A stretch of 15,619 nucleotides of DNA. Source: CALVJJ01 sp045538425. GTDB lineage: Bacteria; Bacillota; Clostridia; Christensenellales; UBA1242. Every line of letters begins with the position of its first letter. Position 1 is the stretch's first letter. Shown in pieces: positions 8,199 to 13,529 of the stretch. The stretch lies in NCBI GenBank assembly GCA_045538425.1, contig JAZSRJ010000092.1:1-15619 (forward strand), in the 5' to 3' direction. Position numbers and translations under genes: made by a program. The notes beneath the pieces are model-generated. The model did no database searches and was not told the origin of the DNA. It worked only from the letters and a program-made list of their open reading frames with translations.

Positions 8199-9449
8199 AT
8201 GAAAATTTGTGCAATCATTTGTGAATACAACCCTTTTCATAAAGGACATAAAAAACACATAGAAGAAGCAAAAAAATTAAGCAATGCAGATGCTATTATG
8301 TGTATTATGAGTGGCAACTTTACACAACGTGGAGAACCTGCCCTTATCAACAAATATATGCGTAGCCGTATGGCAATCGAATGTGGTGCAGATATTGTTG
8401 TCCAAATGCCTACCGCCTATGCTTGTAGTACTGCTGAGATTTTCGCCACAGCTGGTGTGAAAATTGCCAACGCTTTTGATAAAGTTACACATCTTGCTTT
8501 CGGTTGCGAAACAACTGATACCCAAACAATGAATCAATTAGCAAAATATCTTGTGGAAGAACCAAAAGAATACAAAGACAAACTAAAACAATACTTAAGT
8601 GAAGGTAATAGTCTTCCTTATAGTATAGAACATGCAATTTTGGATTTAGTCGAAGAAGAAAAAGTTGTTTTTAAGAATGTAGACAAAATCAAAGAGATAT
8701 TAGAGCAACCAAACAATATTTTGGCTCTTGAATATCTAAAAGCACTTTTACGTACAAAAAGCAAAATAAAACCTGTTTTCATCTCTCGAAATGGAGACTA
8801 TCATAGTACTGCCCTAGTGGGAGATGATACTAGTGCATATGCAATACGAACAAAACTTTACCAAACAGGATCAGTTAGATCAGTAAAAAAATATATTCCT
8901 AAAGAGATCTATCCTTTACTAAAAAGTGAAATTGCATATTTTGGATTACCAAACAAAGACTTATTTGCAGATCTATCTATGTATGCTCTAAAAACAAAAA
9001 CAAAAGAAGAATACCAAAAAGTATTTGATGTAAGAGAAGGTATTGAAAATCGTTTTATCGAACAAGCAAAACTCAGCAAAGATCTTAACGAAATATTGGT
9101 TGAAGTCAAAACCAAAAGATATACATATAGCAATCTAAAACGCATCATTTTAAGTTTGCTTTTAGATATTAGAAAAGAAGATGTTGAGGCAATTAAAACA
9201 CTTGATGTTTTACCTTTCGTAAAAGTTATTGCTTATAAAGCAGAAAGAACAGATCTATTGAAAGCTGTCAGCGCCAATACCAATATTATTCTTCGTGTCA
9301 ATAATGTTGAGAAAGATCAAACTGGTATATATAAAAGATTGGTCGATATAGAAGATAGAGCCAATCAAGTATACGCAATGTTGCAAAATAAAGAAGCAAT
9401 CATTCCAAATATTGCTCCAGATATCTATACACGCACAATCAAAATATAA
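8199..9449 (+). CDS. tmcAL: tRNA(Met) cytidine acetate ligase TmcAL
   Basis: TmcAL (formerly YlbM) uses ATP and free acetate to form N4-acetylcytidine at wobble position 34 of elongator tRNA-Met, an adenylation route unrelated to the acetyl-CoA enzyme TmcA of E. coli. The 416-residue protein matches the family length of about 415. It starts with the nucleotidyltransferase motif CEYNPFHKGHKKHI (8-21), followed by MSGNFTQRGEPALINKYMR and a block around AFGCETTDT. The ATG at 8199 has AAGGA 7 nt upstream. It is one of two plus-strand protein genes, divergent from pta-ackA, whose product acetate is its substrate. A strong terminator follows directly. Confidence 0.93.
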   Translation: MKICAIICEYNPFHKGHKKHIEEAKKLSNADAIMCIMSGNFTQRGEPALINKYMRSRMAIECGADIVVQMPTAYACSTAEIFATAGVKIANAFDKVTHLAFGCETTDTQTMNQLAKYLVEEPKEYKDKLKQYLSEGNSLPYSIEHAILDLVEEEKVVFKNVDKIKEILEQPNNILALEYLKALLRTKSKIKPVFISRNGDYHSTALVGDDTSAYAIRTKLYQTGSVRSVKKYIPKEIYPLLKSEIAYFGLPNKDLFADLSMYALKTKTKEEYQKVFDVREGIENRFIEQAKLSKDLNEILVEVKTKRYTYSNLKRIILSLLLDIRKEDVEAIKTLDVLPFVKVIAYKAERTDLLKAVSANTNIILRVNNVEKDQTGIYKRLVDIEDRANQVYAMLQNKEAIIPNIAPDIYTRTIKI

Positions 9450-9450
9450 C

Positions 9451-9480
9451 AAAAAAGCAGTATTCACTACTGCTTTTTTT
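9451..9480 (+). terminator. Rho-independent terminator after tmcAL
   Basis: GCAGTA (9457-9462) pairs with TACTGC (9468-9473) around a 5-nt loop. The stem is flanked by six A on the left and seven T on the right, so it can act in both directions. It starts 2 nt after the tmcAL stop. Confidence 0.9.
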
Positions 9481-9597
9481 ATAACTCCTTGCTTGGGTCA
9501 TCAATAACATAAAGTCTATCAACACAATGAATTAACGCTTAATTTTGTGAAATCTTTATCCTACTATGTGTCTATAACTTATTGATTGGTATCAATC
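9481..9597. other. Gene-free spacer
   Basis: I see no coding sequence, promoter or RNA gene in this AT-rich stretch between the tmcAL terminator and the first minus-strand terminator. A small TTGAT...ATCAA inverted repeat near 9580-9597 is the only structure. Confidence 0.5.
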
Positions 9598-9632
9598 AAA
9601 AAAGAGAGAAGATTGCTAGGTTCTCCTCTCTT
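9598..9632 (-). terminator. Terminator beyond the duplicated tRNA-Leu end
   Basis: The arms at 9602-9612 and 9622-9632 pair at 10 of 11 positions (AAGAGAG core) with a 9-nt loop. On the minus strand the hairpin ends in a run of T. It is the third terminator in series downstream of tRNA-Leu, facing the tmcAL terminator. Confidence 0.7.
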
Positions 9633-9650
9633 AAAATAAATGATTTAATA

Positions 9651-9701
9651 AAAACAAAAAAGAGCATTCACTCCTTTTCTTGGTGCTGAAGGCGGGACTT
9701 G
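9651..9701 (-). repeat. Direct repeat copy 1: truncated 3' end of tRNA-Leu plus terminator
   Basis: These 51 bp match 9833-9883 with a single difference (A at 9670 versus G at 9852). In the minus sense the copy holds the 3' half of the T arm, the acceptor strand, CCA and the tRNA-Leu terminator (hairpin about 9656-9678). It has no anticodon or D arm, so it is a tRNA fragment, not a gene. The one substitution turns a G-C pair of the terminator stem into a wobble. It may mark the far boundary of an excised or decayed insertion, or a local duplication. Confidence 0.85.
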
Positions 9702-9832
9702 TATTAAGCGATAGCGTCAATTGTCGAGTGGATTTGGCTCTGCCAAAGACGAGGCCTCGACTACAGAGCACTTGTGCGGGTTCTAACAATGCTCGCCATT
9801 GTTGTGTGTGAAACACACTGTCTCGCTGTAAG
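9702..9832. other. Hairpin-rich, GC-raised island between the tRNA-Leu repeats
   Basis: This 131-bp stretch has 64 G or C bases (49 percent), clearly above its surroundings, and no credible coding frame. It contains four closely spaced palindromes: GTCGAG (9723-9728) with CTCGAC (9756-9761) enclosing TTTGGC-TCT-GCCAAA (9733-9747); GCAC-TT-GTGC (9768-9777); AACAATG-CTCGC-CATTGTT (9785-9803); and GTGTGT-GAA-ACACAC (9804-9818). The segment at 9771-9784 also matches the tRNA-Leu T arm in inverted orientation. No known element is recognised; it could be a remnant of an insertion or a structured RNA. Confidence 0.55.
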
Positions 9833-9883
9833 AAAACAAAAAAGAGCATTCGCTCCTTTTCTTGGTGCTGAAGGCGGGACTTG
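9833..9883 (-). repeat. Direct repeat copy 2: 3' end of the intact tRNA-Leu plus terminator
   Basis: This is the copy of the 51-bp repeat that belongs to the complete tRNA-Leu gene. It spans the 3' side of the T arm, the acceptor strand, CCA and the terminator. A tRNA 3' end repeated in direct orientation is the usual footprint of site-specific integration. Confidence 0.85.
9838..9860 (-). terminator. Terminator of the tRNA operon
   Basis: In the minus sense GAGC-GAAT-GCTC, extended by AAAG pairing with TTTT through one wobble, ends in six T. It begins a few bases after the CCA of tRNA-Leu, the last tRNA in the cluster. Confidence 0.8.
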
Positions 9884-9949
9884 AACCCGCACGAAGTTGC
9901 CCCCGCAGGATTTTAAGTCCTGTGCGTCTGCCGATTCCGCCACTTCAGC
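9863..9949 (-). tRNA. tRNA-Leu (anticodon TAA)
   Basis: 87-nt class II tRNA with a long variable arm. The acceptor strands are GCTGAAG and CTTCAGC, followed by discriminator A and an encoded CCA. The anticodon stem-loop is CAGGA-CTTAAAA-TCCTG, giving TAA for UUA codons. The T arm is GCGGG-TTCAAGT-CCCGC. It is the last gene of the Val-Gly-Cys-Leu cluster; its 3' end is duplicated downstream. Confidence 0.97.
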
Positions 9950-9956
9950 AAATAAA

Positions 9957-10030
9957 TGGAGGCACCACCCAGATTCGAACTGGGGCTCGAGGTGTTGCAG
10001 ACCTTTGCCTTACCACTTGGCTATGGTGCC
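9957..10030 (-). tRNA. tRNA-Cys (anticodon GCA)
   Basis: 74-nt tRNA with acceptor strands GGCACCA and TGGTGCC, discriminator T as is usual for Cys, and an encoded CCA. The anticodon loop CTGCAAC gives GCA. The T arm contains GTTCGAATC. It lies 7 bp upstream of tRNA-Leu in the same transcript. Confidence 0.97.
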
Positions 10031-10075
10031 ATCAAATATTCCAGTAATCTTTAGTAGTGCCTTTTCTAAAAAAAA

Positions 10076-10150
10076 TGGAGCGGAGGTCGGGATTCGAACC
10101 CGCGACATTCGCCTTGGCAAGGCGACGCTCTACCACTGAGCCACCCCCGC
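10076..10150 (-). tRNA. tRNA-Gly (anticodon GCC)
   Basis: 75-nt tRNA with acceptor strands GCGGGGG and CCTCCGC (one G-T pair), discriminator T and an encoded CCA. The anticodon stem TCGCC/GGCGA encloses loop TTGCCAA, giving GCC. The T arm is GCGGGTTCGAATCCCG with one imperfect pair. Confidence 0.97.
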
Positions 10151-10154
10151 ATAA

Positions 10155-10230
10155 TGGTAGGAACTGTAGGGCTCGAACCTACGACCCTCTGCTTGTAAGG
10201 CAGATGCTCTCCCAACTGAGCTAAGCTCCC
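10155..10230 (-). tRNA. tRNA-Val (anticodon TAC)
   Basis: 76-nt tRNA with acceptor strands GGGAGCT and AGTTCCT (two G-T pairs), discriminator A and an encoded CCA. The anticodon stem TCTGC/GCAGA encloses loop CTTACAA, giving TAC. It is the first gene of the cluster, 4 bp before tRNA-Gly. Confidence 0.97.
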
Positions 10231-10257
10231 ATATGACTTGCGTCTTAATGCTCTTAT

Positions 10258-10286
10258 ATAATATCAAACTATTTTTCAAAAGGCAA
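10258..10286 (-). promoter_or_regulatory. Predicted promoter of the tRNA cluster
   Basis: On the minus strand TTGCCT (10286-10281), a 17-bp spacer and TATTAT (10263-10258) lie 28 bp before tRNA-Val. A long A/T-rich tract just upstream (10290-10330) could act as an UP element, which suits a stable-RNA operon. Confidence 0.6.
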
Positions 10287-10387
10287 GGGTTTTGAGAAAG
10301 TTTTTTCAAAAATTTTAAATTTTTTTATTCTATGGGAAAATTGGTTCGTAGTTACTAGTATATACGCCTCATTGTAATAATTTGTGA

Positions 10388-10423
10388 AAGGAAAAAGAGC
10401 AACACTATTGTTGCCCTTTTCCT
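10388..10423 (-). terminator. Large hairpin, probable terminator of the Ser/Thr-rich gene
   Basis: GCAACA (10399-10404) pairs with TGTTGC (10409-10414) around a 4-nt loop. The stem extends outward through a purine-rich arm (AGGAAAA) and a pyrimidine-rich arm (TTTTCCT) with a mismatch and a bulge. In the minus sense the 3' arm is T-rich. It lies between the Ser/Thr-rich gene and the tRNA promoter; termination in either direction is possible. Confidence 0.5.
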
Positions 10424-10459
10424 CTCATTACAGTGAAACTATTTTACTGATAATAATAG

Positions 10460-10485
10460 AATATTCATAAACGATCATGAATATT
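10460..10485. repeat. Inverted repeat after the Ser/Thr-rich gene
   Basis: AATATTCAT (10460-10468) and ATGAATATT (10477-10485) form a 9-bp perfect stem with an 8-nt loop, 12 nt beyond the stop codon at 10498. It has no T run of its own. A further 8-bp hairpin (10431-10449, CAGTGAAA with TTTTACTG) follows, so three hairpins sit in a row. They may stabilise the mRNA 3' end. Confidence 0.5.
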
Positions 10486-10497
10486 TATACAAAACCA

Positions 10498-10698
10498 TTA
10501 TTTTGAAGATTTTGCCTTAGAAGTGGTACTTCTAGATGTACTACCAGTTTTTGCACTTGATTTACGACTAGATGTTCTAGTTGCTGATTCGCTAGTAGCT
10601 TCAGTACGTGTATTGCTACGACGTGTTGCACTACCGCAACCTTTGCAAGAAGAAGTTTTACTTGTCGTTTTTGAAGTAGAACTTGATGTTCTTGGCAT
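10498..10698 (-). CDS. Unrecognised Ser/Thr-rich basic small protein
   Basis: The predicted product has 66 residues, starting MPRTSSSTSKTTSK. It is strongly biased: 21 Ser, 15 Thr, 8 Lys, 7 Arg and only 2 Glu, so more than half is Ser or Thr and the net charge is about +13. There is no hydrophobic stretch, so no membrane segment or signal peptide. One short motif, CKGCG at residues 18-22, holds the only two cysteines and could bind metal or form a disulfide. The ATG at 10698 was chosen because AAAGGAGGTGA, a near-perfect anti-16S match, lies just upstream. The gene stands alone between the fakA terminator and the tRNA cluster, with hairpins after it. I do not recognise the family; a nucleic-acid-binding or spore-associated role is only a guess from charge and composition. 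Confidence 0.7.
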   Translation of the reverse strand: MPRTSSSTSKTTSKTSSCKGCGSATRRSNTRTEATSESATRTSSRKSSAKTGSTSRSTTSKAKSSK

Positions 10699-10812
10699 AG
10701 TTGTCACCTCCTTTTTTTCCAACAAACAAAAGATAGATATGCTTGTTGTTACTTATAGTTTTGACAGATTGGAGGATTGTATACACTTTTAAGCAAGGCA
10801 AATATTGGAAAT

Positions 10813-10841
10813 AAAAAAGACAAGTTATCCTTGTCTTTTTG
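10813..10841 (-). terminator. Rho-independent terminator after fakA
   Basis: AAAAAGACAAG (10814-10824) pairs with CTTGTCTTTTT (10830-10840) around a 5-nt loop, with a T run on the minus strand. It starts 13 nt after the fakA stop and closes the asp23-fakA operon. Confidence 0.9.
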
Positions 10842-10853
10842 TATAATTATTCA

Positions 10854-12506
10854 TTATTCTAAACTAATCAAATAGTAATATACTGGTTGTCCACCTTCCA
10901 CAATAGAAACATCACAATCAGGATATTGTTCTTGCAATTTCTCACAAAGAGCAGTTGCTTCTTCTTCTTTTACATCAGCACCATAGAATAAAGTAATATT
11001 AACTACGTCATCATTTTTTGCTTTTGCAATAAGATCTAAAGTTGTATCATTAACCAAGACACCTTTTGATAGGATAGATTTGTTATCAAGACCAATGATA
11101 TCACCTTGTGTAAGATCAAATCCATCCATATGAGTTGTTCTTACAGCATAAGTTACACTAAGACTTGTAACACTATCTTTACCACTATTCATAGATTCAA
11201 TATTTTCTTCTTGAGTTCCTTCTGGATTGAAAGAAAGTGCTGCGGTAATACCTTCAGGAATAGATTTTGTAGGAATAACATGTAAAATCTTGCTTGTAAG
11301 AGATTTTGCTTGTTCTGCAGCAAGAATAATATTGGAGTTGTTAGGCAAGACAAAAACTTCTTTTGCTTGTACACCATCTACGGCTTTAGCAATGTCGTTA
11401 GCAGATGGATTCATTGTTTGGCCACCTTCAATACATGCATCAACCCCTAGATCACTAAAGACATTCGCAATTCCCTTTCCAGGAGCTACTGCAATCATGC
11501 CAAATTGTTTCAAATTTTCTTTTGCTTGATTGGCTTTTCTCTTCAATTCTCTGTTTTGATCGACCATATTGTCAATCTTAACATTGATAATTTCACCTAA
11601 TTCTAGTGCGTATCCAAGAGCAATATTAGGCTCATTGGTATGTACGTGAACTTTTACAAGTTCTAGATCACCAATGCAAACAACACTATCACCTAGAGCA
11701 ACAAGTCTTTCTCTTAATTTGTCAATATCGCTTTCCGTTGTCTTTTTCTTCATGTGTGTAACCATGAATTCTGTACAATATTGGAAAGGAATATCTGCCA
11801 AATTTTCAAGATTGATGTAAAAATCATTGTTGGTTGCATAATCAGTCGTATGATTAGATAACTCTTCAATATTAAAATCAAAAGATTCTTCTCCAATAAG
11901 AACCTTATAGAAGCCTGTAAAGATAATAATAAGTCCGCGACCACCAGCATCTACTACACCTGCTTTCTTCAAAATTGGAAGCATCTCTGGAGTTTGTTGC
12001 AAAGTAGCTTCACCGGCAGAGATTGTATCATGTAAAAATTCTTCAATATCTGTTGTCTTTTTAGCAATTTGAGCACTAGCTTCTGCCATAGAACGAATGA
12101 CTGTCAAGATCGTTCCTTCTTTAGGTTTTGTAACAGCTTTGTATGCAACATTGCTACCTTCCATAATCGCTTTGGCAAAAACTTTAGGTGTAATATCTGT
12201 TTTGGATGTAGCAAAAACAGATGCCATACCTTTCAAAATTTGGGACAAAATAACACCAGAGTTACCTCTAGCACCTTTCAAAGCACCGCGAGACAAAGCC
12301 TCAGCAATAGCTGGGAAAGTATTTTCTAAACAATTATTAACTTCATTAACAGCACTTTTAATGGTAAGTGTCATATTGGTACCCGTATCTCCATCTGGTA
12401 CTGGGAATACGTTAAGACTATCGATAAACTTTTTATTTTCTTCTAATAAGGTTGCACCAGCGATAATCATTTTTCTTAGTGTGGTGCTATTAAAATTCTT
12501 TTGCAT
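10854..12506 (-). CDS. fakA: Fatty acid kinase subunit FakA (DAK2/YloV family)
   Basis: ATP-binding subunit that phosphorylates fatty acids carried by a FakB (DegV-family) protein to acyl-phosphate, letting the cell use exogenous fatty acids for phospholipids. The 550-residue length is typical. The N-terminal DhaL/DAK2 kinase domain (about 1-200) has NVFPVPDGDTGTNM at 32-45, with Mg-binding D38 and D40, then SRGALKGARGNSGVILSQ. The middle and C-terminal domains follow, including VHVHTNEPNIALGYALE, EGGQTMNPSANDI and VLPNNSNI. The ATG at 12506 follows AAAGGAG. It lies after asp23, the standard yloU-yloV pair, separated by a leader with two hairpins, one overlapping the ribosome binding site. 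No fakB gene is visible in the window. Confidence is high for the family. Confidence 0.94.
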   Translation of the reverse strand: MQKNFNSTTLRKMIIAGATLLEENKKFIDSLNVFPVPDGDTGTNMTLTIKSAVNEVNNCLENTFPAIAEALSRGALKGARGNSGVILSQILKGMASVFATSKTDITPKVFAKAIMEGSNVAYKAVTKPKEGTILTVIRSMAEASAQIAKKTTDIEEFLHDTISAGEATLQQTPEMLPILKKAGVVDAGGRGLIIIFTGFYKVLIGEESFDFNIEELSNHTTDYATNNDFYINLENLADIPFQYCTEFMVTHMKKKTTESDIDKLRERLVALGDSVVCIGDLELVKVHVHTNEPNIALGYALELGEIINVKIDNMVDQNRELKRKANQAKENLKQFGMIAVAPGKGIANVFSDLGVDACIEGGQTMNPSANDIAKAVDGVQAKEVFVLPNNSNIILAAEQAKSLTSKILHVIPTKSIPEGITAALSFNPEGTQEENIESMNSGKDSVTSLSVTYAVRTTHMDGFDLTQGDIIGLDNKSILSKGVLVNDTTLDLIAKAKNDDVVNITLFYGADVKEEEATALCEKLQEQYPDCDVSIVEGGQPVYYYLISLE

Positions 12507-12587
12507 TATTAACTCCTTTGATACTACAGATCAAAGCTCCCTCTTTGCTTGTCCAATCAAGACTGGACAAACGTAGCCTTGACCGGA
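12507..12587 (-). promoter_or_regulatory. Hairpin leader between asp23 and fakA, possible translational control
   Basis: Two perfect 7-bp inverted repeats occur in 81 nt. TTGTCCA/TGGACAA is at 12549-12555 and 12564-12570. CTTTGAT/ATCAAAG is at 12516-12522 and 12530-12536. In the mRNA sense the 3' arm of the second hairpin contains the first bases of AAAGGAG, the fakA ribosome binding site, so folding could lower fakA translation. A TCAAG upstream (about 12580-12584) can pair with the CTTGA in the loop of the first hairpin, which could form a pseudoknot. No known riboswitch class is recognised. Confidence 0.45.
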
Positions 12588-12938
12588 TTATATTCTAACA
12601 CCTTTTACATGAATATTGACATCGTCAACAATCATGCCGGTGAATTGTTCGATTTCGTATTTGATTGATTTTCTTAAACTTTCACTTACGGCTTTAATAT
12701 TCACACCGTATTTGATGATAACATAAAGATTGATACTAATGTGATTAGCTTTTGTCTTTACCCTAACACCTTTTGCAAGAGGTTTTTTCTTAATAAGTTC
12801 GGACACACTATCAGTTATTCGTTTTGCAACCAAATCAATAACACCATAGCATTCTTTCGCAATATGGGATGTAACCATAGCGATGGCTTCATTGGTAATT
12901 GTAATTTGACCATAACCGTTAATTGTCTTAACTGCCAT
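12588..12938 (-). CDS. Asp23/Gls24 family protein (YloU)
   Basis: Small conserved Firmicute protein of 116 residues encoded just before fakA in most relatives. The biochemical role is not settled; some members are envelope-associated or stress-linked. The sequence shows the family pattern: an N-terminal strand GYGQITITNEAIAMVTSHIA, a helix with ECYGVIDLVAKR, then INLYVIIKYGVNIKAVSESL and a C-terminal strand VDDVNIHVKGV. There is no signal peptide or membrane segment. The ATG at 12938 follows AAAGGAGG at good spacing. It has its own promoter and is divergent from rpmB. The pairing with FakA suggests a link to lipid or envelope homeostasis, but that is inference. Confidence 0.93.
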   Translation of the reverse strand: MAVKTINGYGQITITNEAIAMVTSHIAKECYGVIDLVAKRITDSVSELIKKKPLAKGVRVKTKANHISINLYVIIKYGVNIKAVSESLRKSIKYEIEQFTGMIVDDVNIHVKGVRI

Positions 12939-12961
12939 AGGATAACCTCCTTTTACTATAT

Positions 12962-12980
12962 TATGCCTATTCTTGGCATA
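12962..12980. repeat. Inverted repeat in the asp23 leader
   Basis: TATGCC (12962-12967) and GGCATA (12975-12980) form a 6-bp stem with a 7-nt loop. It lies between the asp23 promoter and its ribosome binding site. Without a T run it is not a terminator; it could be a protein-binding site or a 5' stabilising hairpin. Confidence 0.4.
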
Positions 12981-13005
12981 CTCATAACTATACAGTTACA
13001 CTGAT

Positions 13006-13034
13006 ATTGTACATCAAACCTAACCTTTTTGCAA
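13006..13034 (-). promoter_or_regulatory. Predicted sigma-A promoter for asp23-fakA
   Basis: On the minus strand TTGCAA (13034-13029), exactly 17 bp, then TACAAT (13011-13006). The implied transcript has a leader of about 60 nt that includes the 12962-12980 inverted repeat. Confidence 0.7.
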
Positions 13035-13095
13035 CAATTTTGAAGAATATTTTGAATTATGAAGTAAAAATAATATATTTTTTATCATTTTTCTC

Positions 13096-13124
13096 TTGCC
13101 TTTCTAATATTTTTTTGCTACAAT
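13096..13124 (+). promoter_or_regulatory. Predicted sigma-A promoter for rpmB
   Basis: TTGCCT (13096-13101), a 17-bp T-rich spacer and TACAAT (13119-13124) lie 46 bp before the rpmB start. It is back-to-back with the asp23 promoter. Confidence 0.75.
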
Positions 13125-13170
13125 AGTTTTCGATGACAAGATAAGAATTTTTTTTGGGGGTGAACTCAAA

Positions 13171-13356
13171 ATGGCAAAAGAATGTTATATCTGTAGTAAA
13201 AGAGTTGCTAGTGGTAATCAAATTAGCCATTCTCATATTGCAACACGTAGAACATGGGGTGCTAACTTACAAAAGAAGTCTATTGAAGTAGATGGTAAGT
13301 TGACAAAAGAATATATTTGCACAAAATGTTTGAAGACATTAAAAAAAGATAATTAA
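13171..13356 (+). CDS. rpmB: 50S ribosomal protein L28
   Basis: Large-subunit ribosomal protein. The 61-residue product opens MAKECYICSKRVASGNQISH and continues with the L28 blocks SHIATRRTWGANLQ and YICTKCLKTL. The CxxC pairs (CYIC and CTKC) show the zinc-binding form. The ATG has GGGGGTGA 7 nt upstream. It is transcribed opposite to all its neighbours, as in B. subtilis where rpmB faces spoVM, and ends at a shared bidirectional terminator. Confidence 0.97.
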   Translation: MAKECYICSKRVASGNQISHSHIATRRTWGANLQKKSIEVDGKLTKEYICTKCLKTLKKDN

Positions 13357-13360
13357 TATA

Positions 13361-13395
13361 AAAATAGGAAGTGTATGTTACACTTCCCTTTTTTA
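13361..13395. terminator. Bidirectional terminator between rpmB and spoVM
   Basis: GGAAGTGTA (13367-13375) pairs with TACACTTCC (13379-13387) around a 3-nt loop. A run of T follows on the plus strand, and a T-rich run follows on the minus strand after the left arm. It serves the convergent rpmB and SpoVM-like genes. Confidence 0.9.
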
Positions 13396-13464
13396 TTGTT
13401 TTTTCATAAAGAATCGAAATATTGGTCTAAAGAATTTTGGTAAACGAAAACACATAATAGTCAT
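13393..13464 (-). CDS. spoVM: SpoVM-like sporulation micropeptide (23 residues)
   Basis: SpoVM is a tiny amphipathic helical peptide that embeds in the forespore outer membrane, recognises its positive curvature and anchors SpoIVA to start coat assembly. This ORF encodes 23 residues containing RLPKFFRPIFRFFMKKQ. B. subtilis SpoVM (26 residues) has the corresponding KLPKFLGGIVRAML, with the same basic-LPKF core, Pro position, alternating hydrophobic and basic residues and basic end. The ATG at 13464 has TAGGTGA 5-6 nt upstream; a second in-frame ATG at 13455 is too far from it. Position is decisive: between rpe and rpmB and convergent with rpmB, as in B. subtilis, though thiN is absent here. 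A GCATATATAT stretch about 35 nt upstream resembles only the -10 of a sigma-E promoter. Function is inferred from similarity and synteny. Confidence 0.8.
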   Translation of the reverse strand: MTIMCFRLPKFFRPIFRFFMKKQ

Positions 13465-13502
13465 ATATATCACCTACAAATTAGTCTTTTTAGATATATA
13501 TG

Positions 13503-13520
13503 CAAAACAGCCATGTTTTG
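13503..13520. repeat. Inverted repeat between rpe and the SpoVM-like gene
   Basis: CAAAACA (13503-13509) and TGTTTTG (13514-13520) form a 7-bp stem with a 4-nt loop, 9 nt after the rpe stop. In the minus sense it is followed by ATATATAT, not a T run, so it is at best a weak terminator or a processing hairpin. Confidence 0.4.
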
Positions 13521-13529
13521 TGCTAAGTT

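Noticed and set aside
9631..9849. A 72-residue minus-strand open frame over the repeat and hairpin island
   Set aside because: It lacks a ribosome binding site, runs through tRNA fragments and terminators, and has no protein-like pattern.
9761..9943. A 60-residue minus-strand open frame across tRNA-Leu
   Set aside because: It is the translation of the tRNA-Leu gene and its flank; this type of peptide is a known artefact of tRNA genes.
10761..10766. Perfect TTGACA on the plus strand
   Set aside because: No -10 element occurs at 16-18 bp and no plus-strand gene follows.
10523..10792. An 89-residue plus-strand frame opposite the Ser/Thr-rich gene
   Set aside because: Its Val/Leu-rich content is the mirror of Ser/Thr codons on the other strand, and it has no ribosome binding site.
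13465..13529. Full sigma-E promoter for the SpoVM-like gene
   Set aside because: A GCATATATAT stretch resembles a -10, but no matching -35 lies 14-15 bp upstream, so I do not annotate it.
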